Source: Flavobacteriales bacterium (lineage in GTDB: Bacteria > Bacteroidota > Bacteroidia > Flavobacteriales_F > PHOS-HE28). From it: a DNA stretch of 64,000 nt. The stretch lies in assembly GCA_016788205.1 (NCBI GenBank), contig JAEUTA010000023.1, positions 1 through 64,000 of the forward strand, written 5' to 3'. Numbering within the stretch: position 1 is the first letter of the stretch; each line of letters starts with the position of its first letter. The notes under the pieces are model-generated. The model searched no databases. It was not told the DNA's origin and worked only from the letters and a program-made list of their open reading frames with translations. Positions 15,340-22,987 of this stretch are shown here, in pieces. The position numbers and the translations under genes were made by a program.

Positions 15340-15723
15340 ATGGACATCCCCCGGATCCCCCAAGGCCACCAGCGCCTGATGCCGTACTACCTCGTGCACG
15401 ATGCCGACGCCTTCATGCGTTTCGTGAAAGATGCCTTCGCCGCCACGGACCGCGAGATCCACCACGATGCCGACGGCCGCGTGATGCACGCCGAGCTCAC
15501 CATCGGCGACAGCGTGCTTATGCTGGGCCAGGCCACCGAGCAGTGGGCAGCACGCCCCACCTCCTGCTACCTCTACGTGGCCGATACGGACGCCACGCAC
15601 GAACACTGCCTGAAGGCGGGGTGCACGGAGATCTACGCGCCGAAGGACGAAGCGTACGGCGTGCGTTCATCCGGCATCCTGGACCGGTGGGGCAATACGT
15701 GGTGGCTGGCGCAGCCGTTGTGA
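15340..15723 (+). CDS. VOC (glyoxalase/PhnB-like) family protein
   Basis: 127 residues forming a single vicinal-oxygen-chelate module (betaalphabetabetabeta twice): LMPYYLVHDADAFMRFVKDA ... VMHAELTIGDSVLMLGQA ... CYLYVADTDATHEHCLKAG ... DRWGNTWWLAQ. PhnB-like VOC proteins of this length are widespread and often annotated as bleomycin-resistance or glyoxalase-like without a known substrate. It lies 58 bp after the AraC regulator. Its stop (15721-15723) abuts the stop of the convergent SRPBCC gene. Confidence 0.8.
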   Translation: MDIPRIPQGHQRLMPYYLVHDADAFMRFVKDAFAATDREIHHDADGRVMHAELTIGDSVLMLGQATEQWAARPTSCYLYVADTDATHEHCLKAGCTEIYAPKDEAYGVRSSGILDRWGNTWWLAQPL

Positions 15724-16188
15724 TCACGCATCCGGTATCTCCGGCTGTACCAGCTTGGCCAGCTGCTCCAGCGAGTCCTGCCAGCCGAGGTAACAACCGT
15801 CCTCCGGGATGGCCGCAGGGATGCCTTCCTGCACTACGGTGATGGCCGTGCCCACGCTCACCTGTTCGAAGGTCCAGGTGGTGCGCATCTCACCGGGCAT
15901 GTTCGGATCATCGAACCGGTCCACCGCCACGATGCGGGTATGCGGCACCAGTTCCAGGTAGCTGCCGCCGAAGGCGTGCGTGGTACCCGAGCTGAAGTTG
16001 GTGAAGGACATGCGGTAGGTGCCGCCCACCGTGGCATCGAGGTGATGCACCGTGCAGGTGAACCCGTGCGGCGCCAACCACTTGCAGTTGGCAGCGGGAT
16101 CCAGGATGGCTTTGTAGATGCGCTCCGGTGGCGCTGTGAACACCCGATGGAGGCGCACGGTGCCGGTGGTCTTCTCGTCGTGTTGCAT
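15724..16188 (-). CDS. SRPBCC (AHSA1-type) domain protein
   Basis: 154 residues with the AHSA1/START-like pattern: TVRLHRVFTAPPERIYKAI at the N-terminus, KWLAPHGFTCTVHHLDATVG, GGTYRMSFTNF and a C-terminal helix GWQDSLEQLAKLV. The fold binds hydrophobic ligands, but the ligand is unknown. The frame is open to an ATG at 16221, whose codons lie in the palindrome bounding the 2.4-kb insert. ATG 16188 is therefore taken as the native start. Convergent with the VOC gene, with no gap between stop codons. Confidence 0.8.
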   Translation of the reverse strand: MQHDEKTTGTVRLHRVFTAPPERIYKAILDPAANCKWLAPHGFTCTVHHLDATVGGTYRMSFTNFSSGTTHAFGGSYLELVPHTRIVAVDRFDDPNMPGEMRTTWTFEQVSVGTAITVVQEGIPAAIPEDGCYLGWQDSLEQLAKLVQPEIPDA

Positions 16189-16203
16189 GGGGGGGCGTGT
16201 TGT

Positions 16204-16230
16204 GCCGTTCGCGAACGGCATTTACATACC
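16204..16230 (+). repeat. Left terminal inverted repeat of a 2.4-kb insert
   Basis: A perfect 16-bp palindrome, GCCGTTCGCGAACGGC, followed by ATTTACATACC. The reverse complement of the whole 27 bp matches 18586-18612 at 26 of 27 positions. Confidence 0.75.
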
Positions 16231-16312
16231 AGTTGGGACCAGAACCAACACCTAAAGAAGAGCACCAATGAGAAACACAAGCACAGCCTACCGGATTACT
16301 GGCGGCCTGACA

Positions 16313-17137
16313 TTAGACATACTTATGGCTTGGGGTAATGTCGAACTCACCAGCCCACCCAAATATGGTCTCCCCGTAAACATCGCCGTTCCGATGCCTC
16401 CAAGACAGGCGGTGGGCGAATGTCCTGCCGAGGGTGATAAAGCGAATTTCGCAGGCGAACCAAAAAGGACCGACACTCATGTGGCTATCTATCAGGAACG
16501 TGTAAAAGGGAGCCTGCACGATGATCGGAAGCCTTTGACCGCTGGACACGGAGCCGGACAGCGGACGCTCGTCGCCTTCGGCCAAGATCATAGCACGAGC
16601 AGTGGCGTGACCCTCAGGTCCGAAGGTGTATCGAATACTGTGCAATTGGGCATGGTCGCGCCCCTCGTTCTTAATGGTTATGGAAACGGGGAACCAATCA
16701 TCGCCCCAGTGGGCATCTTCATCGGCCACGGAAATGGATTCGATCTTGAGCTTGGCGCGCTCCAAGGCTCGGGCTTGTTCCAAACTTTCACGCGCAATGC
16801 TGTTGGCCTCTATCATGGCGTCAACACTGCGCTTTGTTTCCTGAACCCCCTTCTTTGTTTCTTCAACAGCGGCGTTCGAGGAGAGGATCTGAAGATAAAG
16901 CATAGCCGAACCGATGATGCCGATGAGAGACGCTATGGCAGTCCAGAAAGCCTCCGCCGATTCGATCGTGAGGCGATAGAAAGACGCAGGGTTAAAAGTT
17001 TTGTGATCGGCATCTTGATAGGAGTAGTAATGCTGATACCCCTCGGTCGTGATCTCAATGAGGTTCACAGAAACAAGCCCAACGAGTAAGAGGAATGCGA
17101 TACACGCAAACAGGATAGCAACTCTTTTTCCGAACAT
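16313..17137 (-). CDS. Hypothetical membrane protein
   Basis: 274 residues with two predicted transmembrane helices, about 5-28 and 60-85 (FWTAIASLIGIIGSAMLYLQ). A coiled-coil-like stretch follows (AAVEETKKGVQETKRSVDAMIEANSIARES), then a beta-rich soluble domain of about 130 residues. Family not recognised. Similar two-helix plus beta-domain proteins are often orphan accessory genes. It is the largest gene in the 2.4-kb insert and is less GC-rich than its surroundings. The plus-strand frame over the same DNA has poor composition and is not called. Confidence 0.6.
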   Translation of the reverse strand: MFGKRVAILFACIAFLLLVGLVSVNLIEITTEGYQHYYSYQDADHKTFNPASFYRLTIESAEAFWTAIASLIGIIGSAMLYLQILSSNAAVEETKKGVQETKRSVDAMIEANSIARESLEQARALERAKLKIESISVADEDAHWGDDWFPVSITIKNEGRDHAQLHSIRYTFGPEGHATARAMILAEGDERPLSGSVSSGQRLPIIVQAPFYTFLIDSHMSVGPFWFACEIRFITLGRTFAHRLSWRHRNGDVYGETIFGWAGEFDITPSHKYV

Positions 17138-17176
17138 CCCACGAACCTACCATTTCCATAACTTCATGGAGCCACC

Positions 17177-17320
17177 ATGGACAACTACACCACACTGATC
17201 GCCTTACAAGAACACTCTGTCACGAAAGCAAGCGAATGGTCGAAGGCTGACCTACAGGGCGCTTATTGGGAAGCCCTAGAAAGTGGATCGGTTATTGATC
17301 AATTCCAGCCCATGCGATGA
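17177..17320 (+). CDS. Possible small protein, 47 residues
   Basis: An ATG frame encoding MDNYTTLIALQEHSVTKASE, then a Trp-containing acidic helix, ending QPMR. The preceding GGAG (17168-17171) lies 5 bp before the ATG. Its 3' end overlaps the 3' end of the opposite-strand gene at 17299 by 22 bp. No family recognised. It is included because it fills the gap between two divergent genes of the insert; evidence is weak. Confidence 0.3.
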   Translation: MDNYTTLIALQEHSVTKASEWSKADLQGAYWEALESGSVIDQFQPMR

Positions 17321-17697
17321 ATCACGTATGCTGCTATGATCGCAGCAATAATTCCCATTACCCACAAGAACACGCCACTTACAGCGGCAATGGTCTTTGG
17401 GGCATACTGGTTTTGCTTCCTGCGAACCAGTTCACGCAAAATCTCTGATCGTGTAGCCCGGACAAGCCTTGCACCGTCTTCTGATCCAGAAAGCAATTGT
17501 TCCAGGCGATAATGCTGTATGGCGCCGTACTTATCAATAGCTGGTTCCTTTCCCTGCTCTATCCACCAATACCACCCAACCCAGCGGCCGTCTTTTTCAT
17601 CTTTCACTTCTCCGTGAACCAAGCGTGACCACCAAGAGCGAAAGTCCATGGCGGCAAGATCAAGGACAAAGAATGCCCACCACAGGGTCCGCCTCAT
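17299..17697 (-). CDS. Hypothetical protein with C-terminal membrane helix
   Basis: 132 residues (116 if started at the internal ATG 17649). There is a Trp-rich N-terminal part (WWSRLVHGEVKDEKDGRWVG), a central helical region, and a C-terminal transmembrane helix (about 105-127, AAVSGVFLWVMGIIAAIIAA). Unknown family. It is part of the 2.4-kb insert. Confidence 0.5.
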   Translation of the reverse strand: MRRTLWWAFFVLDLAAMDFRSWWSRLVHGEVKDEKDGRWVGWYWWIEQGKEPAIDKYGAIQHYRLEQLLSGSEDGARLVRATRSEILRELVRRKQNQYAPKTIAAVSGVFLWVMGIIAAIIAAYVIHRMGWN

Positions 17698-17739
17698 GCC
17701 CCGAACCTAATCGATCCATTCCACCGGGACGGCGGTAGC

Positions 17740-17865
17740 TCACTTCTTGGGCTTGGCCAGCTTCTTTGAAGCCTTCTTGACCACCTTCTTGGGAGGGGTG
17801 GTCAACAGAACCCGTAGCACGTCATCCATGCTACCCTTGATCTTCAGGGGTTCTTTCTCTGGCAT
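17740..17865 (-). CDS. Small basic protein, 41 residues
   Basis: Encodes MPEKEPLKIKGSMDDVLRVL followed by a Lys/Pro-rich tail (TTPPKKVVKKASKKLAKPKK). Very short proteins with an acidic MxExEPLKxxGSFDDVLK-like start and a basic tail recur in many bacteria, which supports coding. Their role is unknown; the tail suggests nucleic-acid binding or membrane contact. It is divergent from the gene at 17911, with 45 bp between start codons. Confidence 0.55.
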   Translation of the reverse strand: MPEKEPLKIKGSMDDVLRVLLTTPPKKVVKKASKKLAKPKK

Positions 17866-17910
17866 AATCCAAAGTTAGGGTCAATCAAGCGGATCCGCTA
17901 GGTTCGGGGT

Positions 17911-18225
17911 ATGAAGACCACCTACATCGGAGCAAGCGGTAAGAGTTACGAGTTCGTGTCAGTGTCCGTAGCGGATAGAAACAAACTCATGGGCGTGGTG
18001 GTTGTCGCCGTTTTGGTCAAGATAGAAGGCAACCGATCGACGGTTCTTCGTGTGTCCTACGCGTTGACGGCGGCCGCCGCCCTACTATCTCAATGGGAGA
18101 ACCCGCAATTTGCGCCTCGGGTAATGGGTTGCACGCATATTTCTATTTCGCGTCCCGTGGATCCTGATGAGGGGGCGCGGATTGTGAGGGATCTTGTGGA
18201 GGCTTATGACCCGGAGTTATCGTGA
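17911..18225 (+). CDS. Hypothetical protein
   Basis: 104 residues with no signal peptide. The sequence MKTTYIGASGKSYEF ... TVLRVSYALTAAAALLSQWE ... ISRPVDPDEGARIVRDLVEA suggests a small alpha/beta protein. Not recognised. It is divergent from the 41-residue basic protein and lies inside the 2.4-kb insert, so the two may be a functional pair. Confidence 0.5.
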   Translation: MKTTYIGASGKSYEFVSVSVADRNKLMGVVVVAVLVKIEGNRSTVLRVSYALTAAAALLSQWENPQFAPRVMGCTHISISRPVDPDEGARIVRDLVEAYDPELS

Positions 18226-18247
18226 AAGATCTTTTGCCGTAAAGCAG

Positions 18248-18364
18248 TCAATCAAGAATTGAGTCCGCCGTAGACATCGTGTTAGTGAAATACACGTCAT
18301 GTGAAGTGGTTTCTAGAGCGATGGCAGCCCTTAGCGCTTCGACGCGCTGATGCTGAATGTTCAT
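18248..18364 (-). CDS. Possible small protein, 38 residues
   Basis: An ATG frame (MNIQHQRVEALRAAIALETT, then SHDVYFTNTMSTADSILD) within the 386-bp gap between 18225 and 18612. Its composition is protein-like, but there is no homology or ribosome-binding evidence. The remainder of the gap shows nothing recognisable apart from the inverted repeat at 18586-18612. Confidence 0.25.
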   Translation of the reverse strand: MNIQHQRVEALRAAIALETTSHDVYFTNTMSTADSILD

Positions 18365-18585
18365 TCCATCCCCCGATTAATAACCGATCCACTTTCACCC
18401 GAGCGGCCTAACTGTCAGATCCCTACCTCACCCTGTTCTTTCGCATAGCGGATACACCCCAAGAAGCACGGCAGTGACAGGACGTATTGTGCCCGTCATG
18501 GGAGCCTTATACCCGGGGGTGGATATTGCCAGACGACATGCCGAAATAGATCACTGTCATGTGGTTGTGTTGGTTGATCCGAAGA

Positions 18586-18612
18586 GGTATGTAATTGCCG
18601 TTCGCGAACGGC
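18586..18612 (-). repeat. Right terminal inverted repeat of the 2.4-kb insert
   Basis: GGTATGTAATT followed by the 16-bp palindrome GCCGTTCGCGAACGGC; an inverted copy of 16204-16230 with one mismatch. Its last base is the first base of the stop triplet of the gene at 18612. Confidence 0.75.
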
Positions 18613-19046
18613 TAAGGAGCGAGCTGGAATTTCACGGGCAGGGCATGTTCGGTGGGCACGGTGACGCTGTTCACCCGGGCGGGTTCCCAGCGTGGCATGG
18701 CGCTCACCACGCGCACAGCCTCTTCGTCCAAGGCGGCACCGTTGGGTATGCCTTGCTTCACGCGCACGTTGCGCACCTCACCCGCATCGGTAACGGTGAA
18801 CACCACGTGCACCACACCTTCCACCTTCGCCTGCCGCATGGCGTCGGGGTAGCGTAATTCCTTCACCAGGTAGTCCAGCAGCGCGGCATGCCCACCGGGG
18901 AATTGCGCCGCGCTTTCCAGCCGGGTGAGCGAACCGTTGTTGCTCGGCAGCTTCTCGATGTCGATGGGCTGCGGTGGAACGGTATCATGTTGGGCATTGG
19001 CCAGGAGGCCGGAGCAGAGGAGCAGGAGGGTGAGCGTGCTTCGCAT
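18612..19046 (-). CDS. Secreted TonB C-terminal domain protein
   Basis: 144 residues with a signal peptide (about 1-19, ending ANAQ) and a TonB_C domain from about 45 to the end: AQFPGGHAALLDYLVKELRYPDAMRQAKVEGVVHVVFTVTDAGEVRNVRVKQG ... PRWEPARVN. Proteins of this form are often labelled 'energy transducer TonB', yet this one has no membrane anchor or proline-rich spacer and should be free in the periplasm. It resembles 24714-25163. The 2.4-kb insert ends exactly at its stop codon. Confidence 0.8.
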   Translation of the reverse strand: MRSTLTLLLLCSGLLANAQHDTVPPQPIDIEKLPSNNGSLTRLESAAQFPGGHAALLDYLVKELRYPDAMRQAKVEGVVHVVFTVTDAGEVRNVRVKQGIPNGAALDEEAVRVVSAMPRWEPARVNSVTVPTEHALPVKFQLAP

Positions 19047-19103
19047 GGCGATGGGATCGTACCGTCATCGCAGCGATCAGCGTGCCACTGTACCGTGCGG
19101 CCC

Positions 19104-20489
19104 TTATTCCCCATCCGCCTCCGGCGCGCGTTGCACCAGGTGCCACTCCACGATGTGCTGGATGCCGAGCGGGCCTTCACCGATGTGGAGGTCCAGGGCG
19201 TCGTGGTCGGTGGCGGCGGACCATTCGTCAAAGCCCATGCGGAGCTCCTTCTCGCGCCCGTCCACGAGCACGTGGGCCGAGTAGGTCACCCGGCCCCGGC
19301 GTCCGTTGGTCTCGTACAGCCCGGTGATCTCCGCGCGTTGCGTGCGTTGTGCCACCACCAGTTCCTGGTCCACGAAATGGATGGTCCCCGGCACGATGAC
19401 CAGTGCCAGCAGGGTGCACACGATCCAGAACATTGTGCGGTCCGCGCGGCGCACCAGTGCGCGTTGCAGCGCTTTGCCCAACACGAGGCGAAGGACCAGC
19501 AGGAGCGCGAGCGCGATGGCCGCGTGTCTCAGCAGGTCGTGCTCCGGGCGCAGGGTACGGTCCATCGCCCTCCACAGGATGAACGCACAGACCAGCGCAG
19601 GTATGCCGCCGAACAACTTCAGTCGGTTGAAGAGGCGACCCACCCGCGCCTCCTTCTCCCGGGGCAGGGGCTCATCGGTCGTGCTCGTCGTGCGCGGTGA
19701 TACGGCCTTCACCAGCAGCGCCGCGGCGAGCACCACGGCGAGCGTGGCCGCCATGGCCGCCCACCAGCCGGGCCACCCGGGCAGGCTCCACCCCAGCCAG
19801 GCCCAGCCGCCGAGCAGTGCGATAAGGACGAGGACCGTGCGCAGGGCCGTTCGAACGCGTTCGGCGCTGTCGGCCCATCGATCGAAACGATCGGAGAGAT
19901 ACGCGCTCCAAGCGAACATGCACAACGCCAGCAGCGCGACCACGCTGGTGCGCGTGCTCCACGTCTTGCCGGGCTGTTCCACGCGGGCATCGCCGATACG
20001 CGCGATCCATGGGGCCCAGGCATCGCGCACGCCTTCGGTATAGGCCATGTTCCAGGCGAAGCTCGTATCCGCTGCGTTCCATGCCGCCTTGCCGAAGGGC
20101 AATGCGATCAAACTATCGGGCACCCCATCGATCGGGGGGTACAGCGTTACATCGATGTTCATGCCCCAGCCCCCTTCGCGCTCCGCTTCGGTGGCATCCA
20201 CGTTCCGCAGGTCCACCACCAGGTGTTTGGGCAGGGCACCGTGCGCTTGGTAGCGGATGGTGTAGATGCGTTCCAACAGAAGCCCCAGTTCGTATACGCC
20301 ACTGTCGCCAGAGGTGGTGGCGTCCAACGCCATACCGTGCTCATCCTCCACGGTGATGTCGGCGTGCTCCACGAACTGTTTATCGGGCAGGCTCTTCACC
20401 ACGCCGTAGATCATCATCTCCTGGCCGACCAGCGCGGCACAAGCATGATGCATCAACACCAACAGGACAAAGCTTCGGAGCATGCGCAT
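19104..20489 (-). CDS. Membrane protein with N-terminal secreted beta domain
   Basis: 461 residues. There is a signal peptide (about 3-22), then a beta-sandwich region of carboxypeptidase-regulatory type (VVKSLPDKQFVEHADITVEDEHG ... TSGDSGVYELGLLLE). About six transmembrane helices follow in the middle (three around WLGWSLPGWPGWWAAMAATL, others around LFGGIPALVCAFILW and FWIVCTLLALVIVPG). A C-terminal soluble beta domain closes the protein (TYSAHVLVDGREKELRMGF). Family not recognised. The start is ATG 20489 or 20483; the in-frame extension upstream is Arg/Pro-rich and not convincing. Confidence 0.65.
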   Translation of the reverse strand: MRMLRSFVLLVLMHHACAALVGQEMMIYGVVKSLPDKQFVEHADITVEDEHGMALDATTSGDSGVYELGLLLERIYTIRYQAHGALPKHLVVDLRNVDATEAEREGGWGMNIDVTLYPPIDGVPDSLIALPFGKAAWNAADTSFAWNMAYTEGVRDAWAPWIARIGDARVEQPGKTWSTRTSVVALLALCMFAWSAYLSDRFDRWADSAERVRTALRTVLVLIALLGGWAWLGWSLPGWPGWWAAMAATLAVVLAAALLVKAVSPRTTSTTDEPLPREKEARVGRLFNRLKLFGGIPALVCAFILWRAMDRTLRPEHDLLRHAAIALALLLVLRLVLGKALQRALVRRADRTMFWIVCTLLALVIVPGTIHFVDQELVVAQRTQRAEITGLYETNGRRGRVTYSAHVLVDGREKELRMGFDEWSAATDHDALDLHIGEGPLGIQHIVEWHLVQRAPEADGE

Positions 20490-20807
20490 GGCCCCAAGAT
20501 CGGGAAGCCGTTCCACATGCGGTGCTGCAAGCGGCGAACGTGCGTCACCGGACGCCCTGTGCTCAGTGGTGATCCCGCGCCATCGCCTCCTGTGCTTGGG
20601 GTGCGGGGGCATCCGTTCCACGCGCGTGGGGCACATCGGTCACAGGCGCGGAGGGCGTGAATTCTTCCGGGCGTCCACCCACGGTGCTGGGCATCTTTGC
20701 GGTGGCGCGGTTGGAGTCGGGGTCGGCGTACACGTGTGTCATGTGGGAGAGATGGCGTTAGATGGAACGAGCTGCGATCGCTGTGCCGCAGCGATACCTT
20801 TCCACCC
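20490..20807. other. Intergenic region without recognisable features
   Basis: The 318-bp divergent gap between the membrane protein (minus) and the Crp/Fnr regulator (plus). It must contain both promoters. A TACCTTTC box at 20796-20803 lies just before the regulator's ATG, but no operator or RNA element was recognised. Confidence 0.4.
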
Positions 20808-21395
20808 ATGCAAGAAGAACTCTTCGCCTTCATAGACCAGTACATGCCGCTCACCGCCGAGGAACGACACGCCTTGGTGCAGTTGGACATTTTCCACAGC
20901 TTCCCCAAAGGCACGGTGCTGGTGAGGGCCGGTGAACGGTCGCAACGATCGTACTTCGTGCTGAAGGGTTGTTTGCGCAGCTACCGCGTAGTGGATGGCG
21001 AGGAGCGCACCGTGGAGCTCTGTACCGAGAACGAAGGCCTTACACCACCCTGGGCAGCGGACAAGGCGACGGACGAGCTGTACGTTATGTGTCTGGAGGA
21101 CGTGATATTGGTGGTGGCCAATGAAGGTATGGAGCAGGAGATGTTCGAGCGTTTCCCCCGGTTCCAGACCTTGTGCCGCATCGTCTCCGAAAAGCAGCTG
21201 GTGGAGAACAAACAGGCCTTCGCCGATTTCAAGGACCGCACGCCGGAAGAGCGCTACGTGCACCTGCAGGAGAACCGACCGGACCTGATCCAGCGCGTGC
21301 CGCAACAGCACCTGGCGAGCTACCTGGGCATTACGCCGGAATCGCTCAGCCGCATCCGCAAACGCATCGCGCGCCCGGCGAACGGCGTTTCTTAA
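20808..21395 (+). CDS. Crp/Fnr-family transcriptional regulator
   Basis: 195 residues. Residues about 10-110 are a cNMP-binding-type beta roll (FHSFPKGTVLVRAGERSQRSYFVLKGCLRSYRVVDGEERTVELC). The C-terminal part is a winged helix whose recognition region reads PQQHLASYLGITPESLSRIR. There are no Fe-S cysteines of the Fnr type. This is the short Bacteroidota subgroup that typically controls a nearby gene, so the outer-membrane-like gene 60 bp downstream is a likely target (inferred). Confidence 0.85.
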   Translation: MQEELFAFIDQYMPLTAEERHALVQLDIFHSFPKGTVLVRAGERSQRSYFVLKGCLRSYRVVDGEERTVELCTENEGLTPPWAADKATDELYVMCLEDVILVVANEGMEQEMFERFPRFQTLCRIVSEKQLVENKQAFADFKDRTPEERYVHLQENRPDLIQRVPQQHLASYLGITPESLSRIRKRIARPANGVS

Positions 21396-21454
21396 CCATC
21401 GTCAAGGAGGCGGGGCTTGGTGCCTTGTGAGTTTTGCGCCCGAACGCATCGCTC

Positions 21455-22063
21455 ATGCACACGCGCACCATCCTCCTAGCATCCGTGCTCCTCGGCAGCA
21501 CGCTCCACGCCGCCACGCCCGCACCCACCGACAGTCTTGTGCGCAGGCACTACATCGGCACCTCGGCCTTCATGCTCGGCAACTTCCTCGCCGAGCCGCC
21601 CTCCTTCTACCAGCTCAATGGAGGATACTGGCTCACCAAGAAAGACGTCATCGGTTTCGAAGCCATCACCTGGAGGTACTGGGCACCACTGGGCATTCCG
21701 TACAGCGACACCGACGAACGGCAATTCGACTACCCGGGCACCGTGCGGTCCTGGGGCCTTGGTGTGGCGTACCAACACTACTGGTGGAAAGGCCTGTACA
21801 CATCGGCCCACGTGATCCCTTTCCACCAGACCTACCGTGACACGCTGGAGCAGGTGATCCAACGCGGCTTCCAACTGTACCTGATCCTGCGCGCGGGCTA
21901 CCACCTGGAGTTCGGCGCGGGCCGCTTCTTCCTGGAACCTGCGTTGGCCCTGCCCTATTGGCCCGTGGAACCGAACCTCCCGGAGAGTTTTCAGATGCAG
22001 GAGCAGCGCTGGAAGAACTACTTCCTCGTGGAGCCGAGCCTGCACCTGGGGGTGAAGTTCTAG
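21455..22063 (+). CDS. Secreted hypothetical protein, probable outer-membrane barrel
   Basis: 202 residues with a signal peptide (about 1-20, ending LHAA). The rest alternates aromatic and polar residues in short strands (FYQLNGGYWLTKKDVIGFEAITWRYW ... SWGLGVAYQHYWWKGLYTSAHVIPF ... FQLYLILRAGYHLEFGAGRFFLEP) and ends in a hydrophobic Phe (HLGVKF), as in outer-membrane beta barrels. No family is recognised. ATG 21455 is preferred. It follows the Crp/Fnr-type regulator. Confidence 0.65.
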   Translation: MHTRTILLASVLLGSTLHAATPAPTDSLVRRHYIGTSAFMLGNFLAEPPSFYQLNGGYWLTKKDVIGFEAITWRYWAPLGIPYSDTDERQFDYPGTVRSWGLGVAYQHYWWKGLYTSAHVIPFHQTYRDTLEQVIQRGFQLYLILRAGYHLEFGAGRFFLEPALALPYWPVEPNLPESFQMQEQRWKNYFLVEPSLHLGVKF

Positions 22064-22083
22064 CGCGTTACCTTGGTGGTACC

Positions 22084-22557
22084 ATGCCGCGTACCGCCCG
22101 CCTGTTGCTGCTCACGCTCTTCAGCGCCTGCTCGTTCGTGCATACCGTGCGGTTGGAGAACCGCAGTGCATCACCTGCCACCATCGCCTACAAGATCCGA
22201 CCTGCCGAATGGCGCTACGGGATGTTCTCCCCGCGGCCGGTCATCTATCGGAAGAGTGGCAAGGAACTGGTGCCCGATACCACGGTGATGATGGATGCAC
22301 GCGACAGCACCATCCGCTTCACCCTCGCACCCGGCGAGGAAGCTTCGCTGGCGCGCTGCATGAACTGCACGTACGAAGGGTTCACCCGGCCCAACGCGGT
22401 GGATGCGTGGTCACCCGATGGCGTGCGCAACAGGCTGAACCTTTCGTGGATGCGGGTGGAGCACAAGGGCACGTCCACCACCTACGGCCCTGCCGAGCTG
22501 CTCGCGCTGGCGCGCAAGAGCAAGGCCACGCGCACGGTGTTCGCCATCACGGACTGA
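22084..22557 (+). CDS. Probable lipoprotein, hypothetical
   Basis: 157 residues with a short hydrophobic leader and candidate lipobox (LLTLFSAC, Cys 16), then a soluble beta-rich domain with a CMNC pair. Not recognised. It begins 20 bp after the preceding barrel-like gene, so it is likely co-transcribed with it. A strong hairpin lies beyond its stop at 22583. Confidence 0.6.
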   Translation: MPRTARLLLLTLFSACSFVHTVRLENRSASPATIAYKIRPAEWRYGMFSPRPVIYRKSGKELVPDTTVMMDARDSTIRFTLAPGEEASLARCMNCTYEGFTRPNAVDAWSPDGVRNRLNLSWMRVEHKGTSTTYGPAELLALARKSKATRTVFAITD

Positions 22558-22582
22558 ACACGGCCGCGCAGCACGGAAGAAA

Positions 22583-22602
22583 GCCCGGGATCGCTCCCGG
22601 GC
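22583..22602 (-). terminator. Terminator between convergent genes
   Basis: GCCCGGGA (22583-22590) pairs with TCCCGGGC (22595-22602) around a 4-base loop. On the minus strand it is followed by TTTCTT, so it mainly serves the CsbD gene and may act both ways. Confidence 0.7.
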
Positions 22603-22631
22603 CTTCCCCGATCCGCATCGTGCGCGGAGGC

Positions 22632-22841
22632 CTACTTGCGGGTAGGCGTTCCCAAGCGCTCGAGCAGCGAATGCACTTCCTCCTTGCTCTGGCCCAGCTT
22701 CTGCTGCAAGCGTCCGTAGAGCTCGTCCTCCTTGCCCTCTTCGTACAACAGATCGTTGTCGGTGAGGTCGGCGTACTGCTGCTTCAGCTTGCCTTTCATT
22801 TCGTTCCAGTTGCCTTTCAGTTTGTCCGTTGTCGCGCTCAT
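22632..22841 (-). CDS. CsbD-family stress-response protein
   Basis: 69 residues fitting the CsbD family: [20 protein letters not shown], then [20 protein letters not shown] and a [14 protein letters not shown] helix. CsbD-like proteins are small, highly charged and commonly induced by general stress; their molecular role is not settled. A single gene with its own terminator. Confidence 0.9.
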   Translation of the reverse strand: MSATTDKLKGNWNEMKGKLKQQYADLTDNDLLYEEGKEDELYGRLQQKLGQSKEEVHSLLERLGTPTRK

Positions 22842-22987
22842 GACCGTTGTGTTTTAAGGTTCGCGACACAGGGAGCAGTTATCACGCCGAGCATCGGGAA
22901 ACCGCACCGGCATTGAAGACCTCGCCGAATGCGCTATCGACGAACGGGCATGTCACACCCCGCAGGGTACACGATGTGGGCAAGGGA

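Larger units (their letters stand above)
16204..18612. mobile_element. Putative non-autonomous element bounded by 27-bp inverted repeats
   Basis: A 2,409-bp segment framed by inverted repeats at 16204-16230 and 18586-18612. It contains only hypothetical genes with visibly lower GC than the genes on either side. It is inserted between the start region of the SRPBCC gene and the stop codon of a TonB-C gene. No transposase or recombinase is recognised inside, so mobility would need a helper in trans. No target-site duplication was found by eye. Confidence 0.5.

Noticed and set aside
16268..17089. 273-residue plus-strand open frame
   Set aside because: Antisense to the membrane protein at 16313-17137, which has proper helices and composition.
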